A stretch of 62,655 nucleotides of DNA from a virus, in IMG/VR virus record IMGVR_UViG_3300029989_000020, positions 1 through 62,655 of that record, one strand, 5' to 3'. The notes below the pieces were generated by a model. The model did no database searches and was not told the origin of the DNA. It saw nothing but the letters and a program-made list of their open reading frames with translations. Each line of letters begins with the position of its first letter. Positions within the stretch are counted from its first letter, which is position 1. Below, in pieces: positions 48,637 to 55,565 of the stretch. The position numbers and the translations under genes are program-made.

Positions 48637-49115
48637 GCCGTTTTTATCCTCCTATTATTTCATTTCAGGTTGAAGCATCAGCGCAAGAATTATTTGTGGC
48701 GCGGGCGGTGAATGCCCCGCTTGAACTATTACGGTGTTAGCTGACACTGCCGAAGCAGGATATTTCGATTTTCACCGTTATTACTGGACAGCCCCATCTT
48801 CCGGCTATTTATTCAGCTTGTCTTCCAACATGGGCTTCTGCTCTATCCATTCGGACTGATTAAGTCACTCCCAATCACCACTTGGGACTAGCCACAACCA
48901 TGATTTTTCCCCACCGTTCCGCCCATGCACTGCACCAGCATTACCTGTGTGTGTTCTCATTCCTCGGAAAAATCATGGTTGTGGCGACTGCTTAAGGCAG
49001 TCAATCTAGCACTACTAGGCTGCGTTTCCGCTATTTGAATGGCCTTTGTGGTGCGCTTTTACTTCTTGCTTTCGCTACCGAACCTCAGTTCGATATCGGC
49101 GCCGGCCAGGTTATT
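48637..49115 (-). ncRNA. ORF-poor region with 20-base perfect inverted repeat
   Basis: 480 bases without a convincing gene (a 31-codon frame and a GTG-started 30-codon frame are possible). GCCACAACCATGATTTTTCC at 48891-48910 is repeated inverted at 48966-48985, closing a 55-base loop; next to it GACTGC/GCAGTC. Further on lie TCCCAA/TTGGGA, ACGGTG/CACCGT enclosing GTGT/ACAC, and GCGGG/CCCGC. No T-run follows, so it is not a simple terminator. Candidate structured RNA or leader of the 83-aa gene. Confidence 0.45.
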
Positions 49116-49454
49116 TTATGCGCTCAGGATTTTCGCCTGTCGGCCAGGGTCGATGTGCAGCATCTTGGTTGCCGAGAATCCGGCGCCGGTCGATTCGTTT
49201 TTCATGATCAATTTGCTTTCTCTGGCGACCTGCCAACTTCGTGCGCCCGAGACTTCCAGCGCGGCGCGCACGTTGATGGTTTTCGGTGCCAAGGCGGCGC
49301 CGGATTTTTCGACGGTCGCATGGCTGGCTTGCTCGGTACTAGCGACGATGGCCGGGTACGCTGCGTTCGCCTCGATGGGCGGGGCGGCAATCGAGGCGGC
49401 GCTGGCAAATGCCATTGCTGCAAAGATTGCCAAGGTGCGAAACATGCGCTTCAT
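49116..49454 (-). CDS. Secreted or periplasmic protein, 112 aa
   Basis: MKRMFRTLAIFAAMAFASAASIAAPPIEA is a standard Sec signal peptide with cleavage after AAP or similar (A-S-A); the mature part is small, basic and Ala/Ser-rich. Ribosome site AAAGGAGC. Possibly a cargo gene acting in the envelope; no family recognised. Confidence 0.75.
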   Translation of the reverse strand: MKRMFRTLAIFAAMAFASAASIAAPPIEANAAYPAIVASTEQASHATVEKSGAALAPKTINVRAALEVSGARSWQVARESKLIMKNESTGAGFSATKMLHIDPGRQAKILSA

Positions 49455-49597
49455 AATGCTCCTTTACATGGTTTAACTACGGGTAAATCTGATCCAGAAC
49501 TATCTGTTAAGTGAACGATTCAAGAACTTCACTTTACCGCAAAAACACTTTTTATTCAACTGCTGCGATTTTTATTTTTATAAGTGTTGCGCCAATG
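49455..49597 (-). promoter_or_regulatory. Intergenic region with two inverted repeats
   Basis: Minus strand AACACTT...AAGTGTTTTT gives a terminator-like hairpin at the end of the 49598 operon, followed by AAGTGAA/TTCACTT, a seven-pair palindromic hairpin close to the next promoter zone. Start of the 112-aa gene transcript is probable here. Confidence 0.5.
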
Positions 49598-50101
49598 TCA
49601 CACTTGCTCTGCCGCCTCTTCCTTTGCAAGTTCGGCGCGAACATTGGTCGAATTGATGCGATGCCGGATACGGCGCAGTACTTCATCGGCAGCGCGCTCA
49701 ATATCAATTGCTCGGACGTTTGTTACCTGCGCATCATGCGCATCAAGAAATTCATTCAGCAATGCAATTTCATCACCTTTAAGCAAGAATTTCTGGCCTC
49801 CTGATTTCATGGCGCGTTTGCCGCATTCGCATAGCGCATCCCTGGCTGCGATCATTATCTGGCGAAACTCGTCGCCGATGCCCTGCTCACACATGACATT
49901 GGCCATATTCACCGCGCCCACCAATCGGTCCCAGTCATCGCGGGATCCTGTTCCGACCATCATATTTGCCATGGCACCATGGTTTTTGATGCGCAATGCT
50001 TGCAGATGTTCGGCATGCTCGATGCTCATACCGCCAAGGAATGTTGACATAGGATTGACTGCTACATATTTCGGGCGATATTTTTTGCTGCGCTTTTTCA
50101 T
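49598..50101 (-). CDS. Conserved phage hypothetical protein, 167 aa
   Basis: Begins MKKRSKKYRPKYVAVNPMSTFLGG and has MANMMVGTGSRDDWDRLVGAVNMANVMCEQGIGDEFR. I know similar proteins with a KKYKPK- start and a central RDD-D-L--A-NM-E motif from phages of Burkholderiales; function unknown. Ends in an acidic helix. ATGA overlap upstream. Confidence 0.72.
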   Translation of the reverse strand: MKKRSKKYRPKYVAVNPMSTFLGGMSIEHAEHLQALRIKNHGAMANMMVGTGSRDDWDRLVGAVNMANVMCEQGIGDEFRQIMIAARDALCECGKRAMKSGGQKFLLKGDEIALLNEFLDAHDAQVTNVRAIDIERAADEVLRRIRHRINSTNVRAELAKEEAAEQV

Positions 50102-50412
50102 GCCAATTCCTTTACTCGGTCAGGCTGCTGATAAAACATAGCCAGCACATCTTCCAGGCCAGTCATGGGCGGCTTGCGGCGACGCAGATTCTTTGGCTCT
50201 ATTGATGACTCATAGCCATCCTGCCATTCAACTCCATACACGGCATCATAAAAGTTTTTGCGTGTTATCATGTTACGTGTTGGTCGAACTTGAAGTCCGA
50301 TTGCAATTACGCCACTCATCCCATTTCTCTCAGGATGATAGACAAACCCATATCCCTCCACCACATCGCCAACTTTAAACGGCCCATAGTCCCATTCGTC
50401 GCGGCCGCTCAT
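50098..50412 (-). CDS. Hypothetical protein, 104 aa
   Basis: FKVGDVVEGYGFVYHPERNGMSGVIAIGLQV suggests an SH3/OB-like beta barrel, with a C-terminal helix. Coupled by ATGA on both sides. Unrecognised. Confidence 0.65.
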   Translation of the reverse strand: MSGRDEWDYGPFKVGDVVEGYGFVYHPERNGMSGVIAIGLQVRPTRNMITRKNFYDAVYGVEWQDGYESSIEPKNLRRRKPPMTGLEDVLAMFYQQPDRVKELA

Positions 50413-50750
50413 TTCCCCACCTCATCGACTGTATCCCCGAACTTGCTGGCCACGAATGCGCGCATGGCGGCGATAAGAGGCGTGGGGCCGCGACCAGTGC
50501 AGCACGTAATGTGCTCTTCGGCTTGCCATTCGGCATCACTGATTGGATGAAAGCCAATGGCGTATTCTTCCAGCAGCGGCCCTGCCTGCGCCCAGTCTTC
50601 GTGCGGTGAGTATACTTCCGGCGTGATACCGCTATGGCCGCCAGTGATGATGTATTCGCCCTGGTTGCAGTCAGGCCTAAAGTCAGCGCCATCAGCACGG
50701 CCCGCCCAAAGCGAAAGCTCCACGCCTTCCAACTCAGCAACGCGCTTCAT
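50409..50750 (-). CDS. DUF2591-like protein, 113 aa
   Basis: MKRVAELEGVELSLWAGRADG..., YSPHEDWAQAGPLLEEYAI and MRAFVASKFGDTVDE are the DUF2591 pattern (EL-G--LD-WV, YSPS--WAQGGPI). Unknown function, common in phages. Start ATG 50750, not 50834. Confidence 0.8.
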   Translation of the reverse strand: MKRVAELEGVELSLWAGRADGADFRPDCNQGEYIITGGHSGITPEVYSPHEDWAQAGPLLEEYAIGFHPISDAEWQAEEHITCCTGRGPTPLIAAMRAFVASKFGDTVDEVGK

Positions 50751-51052
50751 TTCGCCACCTCGCGGCAGATTTGCTTGCCGTCTGCGCCCATGCGCGGAGT
50801 CGGCGCCGTTTGGAATATTGACAGGTATTGGCAACCAGTCTCAACGTCGGTGTAGACTTGAAGGCCTGGATTTACGTCCGCCTTCGGCCCTTGCGCGGAC
50901 CGGTCAATATTGCCGCACCCGGCGCACAGCAGCGCCAGCAGAATGAACATAACGGAAGTCACAGCGGCACGTAATTTCCTTGTCTTCGGAGTGCCAAGGA
51001 ATAAGCAGCATAAAACTGAACCAATACCGAGCAGAATGATCGATGCCTTCAT
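50747..51052 (-). CDS. Membrane/lipoprotein-like protein, 101 aa
   Basis: Two hydrophobic stretches (IILLGIGSVLCCLFLG and SVMFILLALLCAGCG), the second ending in a lipobox-like LCAGC; soluble tail VYTDVETGCQYLSIFQTAPTPRMGADGKQIC, a motif known from small phage proteins. Possibly envelope anchored. ATGA overlaps both sides. Confidence 0.68.
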   Translation of the reverse strand: MKASIILLGIGSVLCCLFLGTPKTRKLRAAVTSVMFILLALLCAGCGNIDRSAQGPKADVNPGLQVYTDVETGCQYLSIFQTAPTPRMGADGKQICREVAK

Positions 51053-51969
51053 TGCGCGCCCTCCTTCGCATCCTCGGAAAAACGATCTTTAGTCATGCCT
51101 GCGACTGGCCACACAACAGTAGCTCCAGTCGGGGAAAGCTTTACAGCGATAGCTTTCAGCGCCCAATTGATATTAACCACTTCCACAGGCTCCTTTCCTC
51201 CGCCCCATGTTTTTCTATACACCATGTCGCCTTTCTCGATGCTGAAATCAATCGGCTGCGCATCCTTGGTGCCGGTTACGCTGGCGATGATGGATGGAAG
51301 ATCAAGCCCAAAAACAAAATTCCTTGCCAGTGCAATCTCAGCAACGGCATTATTCACCGCCACAGCAACCGCTAGATCACGTGCAGCGCGGCCTCCGGCT
51401 TCATGCTTGTAGGCGATGGCTTGCCCATCAGCATAAGCCTTTCGCACCGATTCCGCCGACGCGTCAGCCGGCACTACCTGGCCCGCGTCAATGGCGTGGC
51501 GCAGGGCAGCGTTGGCGACGGCTTTAAGGTCTGTTGCATTTTCAGGGCCGCAGCTGACAAATGCAAGATGAAGGTCATCTTCCCCAATTTGCGTTTCAGG
51601 ATATGTTGGCGTTGGCGCGGGCCAACGACAATGACTGAAATTCTTATCGTCCGGCTCTACAAATGTTATTCGTCCAGAAGAAATGCATACCAGCTCATCG
51701 CCGACGAATATCGGCTTGCCATCAATGAAGCCCAGGGGGAGCATTACGAGACGCTGGACAACGGCTGGATGGCCATGATCAGTCGTGCCATCAATGCGAA
51801 ACGCAGCGGCCTCTTGGTCGCCATCTACTTCAATAGCGATGATCGGATGGGTTGGATGCTTGCGATCCCATTTTATGACTTGCACGGCCTCGCCGCGCTC
51901 ACCACTAAACGGCGCGCCCGCCTTCGCATGCTCCAGGTTAAAAGGCCGGCTGAATTCTGGCTTGCTCAT
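51049..51969 (-). CDS. Hypothetical protein, 306 aa
   Basis: N-terminal part (FNLEHAKAGAPFSGERGEAVQVIKW) with a barrel-like strand pattern repeated at the C-terminus (GDMVYRKTWGGGKEPVEVVN..., IAVKLSPTGATVVWPVAGM), helical middle (AVANAALRHAIDAGQVVPAD). Looks assembled from accessory domains; unknown function. Confidence 0.65.
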   Translation of the reverse strand: MSKPEFSRPFNLEHAKAGAPFSGERGEAVQVIKWDRKHPTHPIIAIEVDGDQEAAAFRIDGTTDHGHPAVVQRLVMLPLGFIDGKPIFVGDELVCISSGRITFVEPDDKNFSHCRWPAPTPTYPETQIGEDDLHLAFVSCGPENATDLKAVANAALRHAIDAGQVVPADASAESVRKAYADGQAIAYKHEAGGRAARDLAVAVAVNNAVAEIALARNFVFGLDLPSIIASVTGTKDAQPIDFSIEKGDMVYRKTWGGGKEPVEVVNINWALKAIAVKLSPTGATVVWPVAGMTKDRFSEDAKEGAQ

Positions 51970-52142
51970 TTGCTCTCTCCAGTTTTGTCACGATTCTTCC
52001 ACCACGCAGAGCGGTAGACAGTGGTGATGTTGATCTTGAATTTCTTCGCAAGCGTCGGAGCTTCCGTTCCGGGATTCTTGGCAAGGTGCTTTGCTGCGTC
52101 GATTGAGGCGGCTGATGGGCCGCGACGGGTTTTGGTTTGCAT
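51966..52142 (-). CDS. Small HTH protein, 58 aa
   Basis: MQTKTRRGPSAASIDAAKHLAKNPGTEAPTLAKKFKINITTVYRSAWWK: resolvase/homeodomain-like helix-turn-helix. ATG 52142 with AGGAGTAACA is used, not 52217. ATGA overlap with the 306-aa gene. Confidence 0.72.
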   Translation of the reverse strand: MQTKTRRGPSAASIDAAKHLAKNPGTEAPTLAKKFKINITTVYRSAWWKNRDKTGESK

Positions 52143-52197
52143 TGTTACTCCTATATTATTTCTTATTGGTAAAGCCGCGACATGCGCTGCTTGCGGT

Positions 52198-52950
52198 TTA
52201 TTCGGGGATAACAACAATCACGGTGCTGACGTTTGTTCCTGATGTCTTAAACGAAGCTGCCGGCAGTTCTTCTATATGGCCGCCTCGCGCCGACACAAGA
52301 TCACGGAACTCGACTGTCAAGCGGTTTTCGCGGAACGCCACGCCAGCCGCCATGACCGAAACCAAGCGACCGCCCGACTTCAAAAACTTCAGCGCATGCA
52401 AAACATGTTTGATATCGGCCTGCTTTCCAAATGGCGGGTTCATTACCACGCGGTCATAAATTGGCGTCGGCACGATATCGAGAAAATTGCATGGTGCGGC
52501 CACGCCGGACAGCGGAAGATTCAACTCCGCGAGCGCGTCGCAGTTGGCCGGCATCAAGTCATACATGTCCACCGCTACACCTGATGCGGCCGCTTGGGCC
52601 GGTACGGCAAGTGCGCCGCGTCCCGCGCTAGGCTCCAGGACCATGGCGCCATCACGGATATCTGCAAGGTCAATCACTTGGCGGGCAACGATTTCTGGCG
52701 TCGGGAAAAATTCAAATTCATCCTTCGGCACAACAACGTCACCGGTCAGGATGATTTGTTCGATGCGGTCGGATGCATCGCTGTCGAAAATGTGAGCCTT
52801 CTTTGATCGGTTCCATTTACCGCCCGCCGCTTCCAGCACCTTGTTTGTGCGCTCGTACAGCTTGCGATCTAATTGACCGACCAAAAACAACGCTTGGCCA
52901 TCAATGCGGGCATTGCTCAAAACATTCATTACTTCACGATCAACTTGCAT
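52198..52950 (-). CDS. SAM-dependent DNA methyltransferase-like protein, 250 aa
   Basis: Residues 75-235 give motif I (VLEPSAGRGALAVPA), a VDMYDLMPAN acidic strand and catalytic NPPF (RVVMNPPFGKQADIKHV), typical of N6-adenine methyltransferase-type folds; an FFPTPEIVA motif precedes it, as in phage restriction-methylase-like proteins. The N-terminal 70 residues look like an accessory domain. Start ATG 52950 with GGAGAAG, driven by promoter P4. Confidence 0.82.
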   Translation of the reverse strand: MQVDREVMNVLSNARIDGQALFLVGQLDRKLYERTNKVLEAAGGKWNRSKKAHIFDSDASDRIEQIILTGDVVVPKDEFEFFPTPEIVARQVIDLADIRDGAMVLEPSAGRGALAVPAQAAASGVAVDMYDLMPANCDALAELNLPLSGVAAPCNFLDIVPTPIYDRVVMNPPFGKQADIKHVLHALKFLKSGGRLVSVMAAGVAFRENRLTVEFRDLVSARGGHIEELPAASFKTSGTNVSTVIVVIPE

Positions 52951-52959
52951 TTTCACTTC

Positions 52960-53028
52960 TCCATTTTCGCCGCGCTGTGTTGCGCTGCCTATGAGTAGAA
53001 CTATAGCAAACGCCACATGCAAATGCAA
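52960..53028 (-). promoter_or_regulatory. Promoter P4 with leader shared with P2
   Basis: Minus strand TTGCAT (53028-53023), 17 bases with a second TTGCAT, TATAGT (53005-53000). From TATAGT onward about 45 bases match the P2 leader almost base for base. Located 50 bases before the methyltransferase gene. Confidence 0.7.
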
Positions 53029-53035
53029 GCACAAT

Positions 53036-53383
53036 TTACCCGATGGACTGAATTTTTTCACGAGCTGCCGCAAGTTCAGCGTAAAGCTCTTGCCGATTCC
53101 GATCAACCTTGAGCGGCCGATTGCTGACGAACTTGGTGCTCATGCGTGCCTCCGCTTCAAGTTGCGCCTGAGTCGGCATGTAATACGCCTGCGCCCTGTT
53201 TCTAGCCATGCTGGCGCGAATCCTGCCCGAATGCGCAAGACTTGCCAGCGCCAGGCCCATAGCCGAACGATTCACCTTGAACCGTTTTGCCATTTCGGTG
53301 ATGTTGTAGAATTTTCCGGCGTTATCGGAAAGGAGTTGGACGATTTCGCCGGTATGCTCGGCAATTTGGGTATCAGTGTTCAT
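53036..53383 (-). CDS. Winged-helix protein, 115 aa
   Basis: MNTDTQIAEHTGEIVQLLSDNAGKFYNITEMAKRFKVNRSAMGLALASLAHSGRIRA is a winged helix-turn-helix, followed by a basic helix (VDRNRQELYAELAAAREKI). Starts at ATG 53383 by ATGA overlap and GGGGGAA. Possible regulator. Confidence 0.72.
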   Translation of the reverse strand: MNTDTQIAEHTGEIVQLLSDNAGKFYNITEMAKRFKVNRSAMGLALASLAHSGRIRASMARNRAQAYYMPTQAQLEAEARMSTKFVSNRPLKVDRNRQELYAELAAAREKIQSIG

Positions 53384-53607
53384 AAATTCCCCCATGCTTT
53401 TGATATTCCGATATCTTCACCAATGCGCGAACTTTCATATTTCCCATTAGAGACGCAAAGGTTCATGATGGATATAGCCGATGATAATGGAGTCTCACCA
53501 ACATATTCCCATCGACTTCCTCCGTTGTCCTTTACTCCGACAATGATTTTTATTGTTCCTTTAGGCGGATTGCCTTTTGAAATGCTAGCGTTAAATCTTT
53601 TTTTCAT
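53380..53607 (-). CDS. Hypothetical protein, 75 aa
   Basis: MKKRFNASISKGNPPKGTIKIIVGVKDNGGSRWEYVG..., basic and beta-like. Unrecognised; coupled downstream by ATGA. Confidence 0.6.
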   Translation of the reverse strand: MKKRFNASISKGNPPKGTIKIIVGVKDNGGSRWEYVGETPLSSAISIMNLCVSNGKYESSRIGEDIGISKAWGNL

Positions 53608-53623
53608 ATTGCCCCCGTCAATC

Positions 53624-53752
53624 TCAGTTAAATTTCAAATTGGCCAGCATCCACCACAGGCAGAATACCGATCCGCCAAGTGTCGTTATTCCAGCGAGCG
53701 CAGCCAGCCAGATCAGCGGCTTGATGATGCGCATGATTTCTTCGTGGCTCAT
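53624..53752 (-). CDS. Single-pass membrane mini-protein, 42 aa
   Basis: ATG 53752 overlaps the stop of the 114-aa gene (ATGA). MSHEEIMRIIKPLIWLAALAGITTLGG... carries one hydrophobic segment and a WWML end. Same style as the mini-proteins at 2974 and 10985. Confidence 0.68.
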   Translation of the reverse strand: MSHEEIMRIIKPLIWLAALAGITTLGGSVFCLWWMLANLKFN

Positions 53753-54093
53753 GGCATGGCCCTCCCGATTTCGGCGGCAGCTAAGACGATTGCGCGGCGC
53801 ATATCAGCATAACTGTCTCCCGACATTTTTACTTCTCCAAGCCGCCCAGCGCCATCCCCTACGGCACAACCTGCCCATCCGCTGCCAATACGTGCAGATG
53901 CATTCATACGTAAGCCGAGTTCAACAGCTAGACGTAAAGCATCGCCATCGTCAGTCAGCGCGTTCCACCATGCTTTTACAGACCCAAATCTTGTTTTCTC
54001 AAAACCATATTTTCCTAAGCATTGAGCATCAAAATCCACATCAAATCCGGCCGCCTTTGCCGCCAGGCGCAGCAGTTCGATATCGGCGCTCAT
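53749..54093 (-). CDS. Phage accessory protein, 114 aa
   Basis: IELLRLAAKAAGFDVDFD... WWNALTDDGDALRLAVELGLRM ... YADMRRAIVLAAAEIGRAMP: this NPL-DDGDALRLAVKL-L pattern is frequent in phage accessory proteins of unknown function. Coupled both ways by ATGA. Confidence 0.78.
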   Translation of the reverse strand: MSADIELLRLAAKAAGFDVDFDAQCLGKYGFEKTRFGSVKAWWNALTDDGDALRLAVELGLRMNASARIGSGWAGCAVGDGAGRLGEVKMSGDSYADMRRAIVLAAAEIGRAMP

Positions 54094-54398
54094 GCAGCGC
54101 CCATTGCGGCTTCAATTCCTTGATCCCGTCCAACTCGACGCGATGCCATAAAAATTTCCGGCTCAATAAAACACAGCATCGGAACAAGTTTGTTTTCGTA
54201 GCAATGAGGCGCATGCGCTGCGCGAATGTCATCGATGGGCGACTCAAGGGATGCAAGATCAAGAGCAATAGGCGTCTTGATAATCCCTTTCTTGTTGATG
54301 CTCACAGTGCCGTCAGTGAATTTCGACAGCGAATGCAAGTACACGCCAGGTATTGCCATTACCGCATCTGCGGCAATAAAAAGTTCTTCTTTACTCAT
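54090..54398 (-). CDS. Hypothetical protein, 102 aa
   Basis: MSKEELFIAADAVMAIPGVYLHSLSKF..., compact alpha/beta, with HAPHCYENK and C-terminal Gly-rich helix. ATG 54398 with GGGAGAAATAGC. Unrecognised. Confidence 0.62.
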   Translation of the reverse strand: MSKEELFIAADAVMAIPGVYLHSLSKFTDGTVSINKKGIIKTPIALDLASLESPIDDIRAAHAPHCYENKLVPMLCFIEPEIFMASRRVGRDQGIEAAMGAA

Positions 54399-54399
54399 G

Positions 54400-54603
54400 C
54401 TATTTCTCCCTGTCAAACTTCAAAGACCACGATACCCGAGCATCCGCTTTCTCGCTAGGCAATTGCTCGTATTTTTTACATGCCGTTGCGCGAGTGCTAC
54501 AAAACGTCGCGCCCGGTAAATTCTTGCATCGGCCATAGCCTACCTTTGCGTGTGCGCTGTAGTCGTGCAGGTTTAGGCTGGTGCAGGTTAGGCAGGTGCT
54601 CAT
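54400..54603 (-). CDS. Cys-rich small protein, 67 aa
   Basis: CLTCTSLNLHDYSAHAKVGYGRCKN...FCSTRATACKKYEQL: spaced cysteines (CxxC...C...C...C) suggest a zinc-finger fold. This LxDYSxHAKVGYGRCK type recurs in phages of Proteobacteria. ATGA overlap with the DUF6475-like gene. Confidence 0.72.
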   Translation of the reverse strand: MSTCLTCTSLNLHDYSAHAKVGYGRCKNLPGATFCSTRATACKKYEQLPSEKADARVSWSLKFDREK

Positions 54604-55253
54604 GGCTTGGGCGCTTCAATCTGCGCTGGGGCAATGAATTCTTGCGCGCATTGCATCTGGATCAATGGGGCGCTTGTGCCACCAGCCATGACAGCTTGCG
54701 CCTTCGCCTTGTCGCCAATCAGCAACGGCTTGAACATGAAATTAGCCGCCGCCTTGCTGTTGTGCGCGTTCGCCTGGCCGATCAGGATGGGCGCGTAGTC
54801 TGGTATCTCGCCGCGCATACGGTATCCCTTGTAACGCGTCTTGAAGTCATTCCCAACGAATGGCCACGCTTTGTCATCCTGCGAACAAAGCCAGATCCAG
54901 CCGCCCATATCGGCAAGCACGCGGTGAATGATTGCGTCATCGAAAACAACGTCCTGATATGGGCCGGCGCGCCTTACTGCCTCTTCCGCCTTAGACCATG
55001 CAATAGCCGACTGGTCGCCGGTGCTGCCTTGCATCATCTTGACGAACTCGGATACCTTGGGAAGGAATGAGCCTGACGTATCCGGGTTCTGTACGTGCGC
55101 CCATGCTGCTTTACGAATGTCCGGGAACTCGTACACTTTCAAGCTGTTCCAGTAAACGTCGATCACACCGTCCGATATTTCCTTGCCGTAATAGTCGCTA
55201 AGGCTCGTCATCAGCGTGGCAAACTGAATCTGCTGCTCAGGAGTGTTCTGCAT
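54600..55253 (-). CDS. Replication-region protein (DUF6475-like), 217 aa
   Basis: Residues 1-150 show LMTSLSDYYGKEISDGVIDVYWNSLKVYEF, AAWAHVQNPDTSGSFLPKVSEFVKMMQG and RVLADMGGWIWLC..., close to DUF6475 proteins adjacent to phage replication genes. Could act as helicase loader. Overlaps the next gene by 17 bases. Confidence 0.75.
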   Translation of the reverse strand: MQNTPEQQIQFATLMTSLSDYYGKEISDGVIDVYWNSLKVYEFPDIRKAAWAHVQNPDTSGSFLPKVSEFVKMMQGSTGDQSAIAWSKAEEAVRRAGPYQDVVFDDAIIHRVLADMGGWIWLCSQDDKAWPFVGNDFKTRYKGYRMRGEIPDYAPILIGQANAHNSKAAANFMFKPLLIGDKAKAQAVMAGGTSAPLIQMQCAQEFIAPAQIEAPKP

Positions 55254-55563
55254 TTTTCATCCTCTCCAGCCACGCCATAGCGTTGTTTGCGGTCGCTTGG
55301 CCTACCTTTCCTAAGCGGCTCATGTTCGGGCCGCTGGCGGGCGCTTGGCGCTTATCCTGACGCACCTGGAAGACGTCCTGCCAGTTGTTCATGGTGGACT
55401 GGTCCAGCACGGCGCCGATATCCTCACCAGCAGAACGGTAGCCGTCCAGCTTCTTGATAAGCAGCGTGACAGCGCGATCAGTCGGCACCTTCTTGATCTT
55501 CTTTCGCATGGCAAGGAAGCCTTCCCATTCAGGCAGTGGGAGCCAGTCGGGTAGTGGGTTCAT
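55237..55563 (-). CDS. Replication-protein C-terminal-like protein, 108 aa
   Basis: LPDWLPLPEWEGFLAMRKKIKKVPTDRAVTLLIKKLDGYRSAGEDIGAVLDQSTMNNWQDVFQVR is the helical motif found at the C-terminus of phage replication proteins, here stand-alone without an N-terminal HTH. ATG 55563 has AAGGA at five bases; 55569 overlaps the RtcB stop. Confidence 0.75.
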   Translation of the reverse strand: MNPLPDWLPLPEWEGFLAMRKKIKKVPTDRAVTLLIKKLDGYRSAGEDIGAVLDQSTMNNWQDVFQVRQDKRQAPASGPNMSRLGKVGQATANNAMAWLERMKNAEHS

Positions 55564-55565
55564 GC

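Noticed and set aside
48661-48780. GTG-started 30-codon frame (SANTVIVQAGHSPPAP...)
   Set aside because: Looks somewhat protein-like but has no ribosome site and overlaps the hairpin region; left as undecided rather than annotated.
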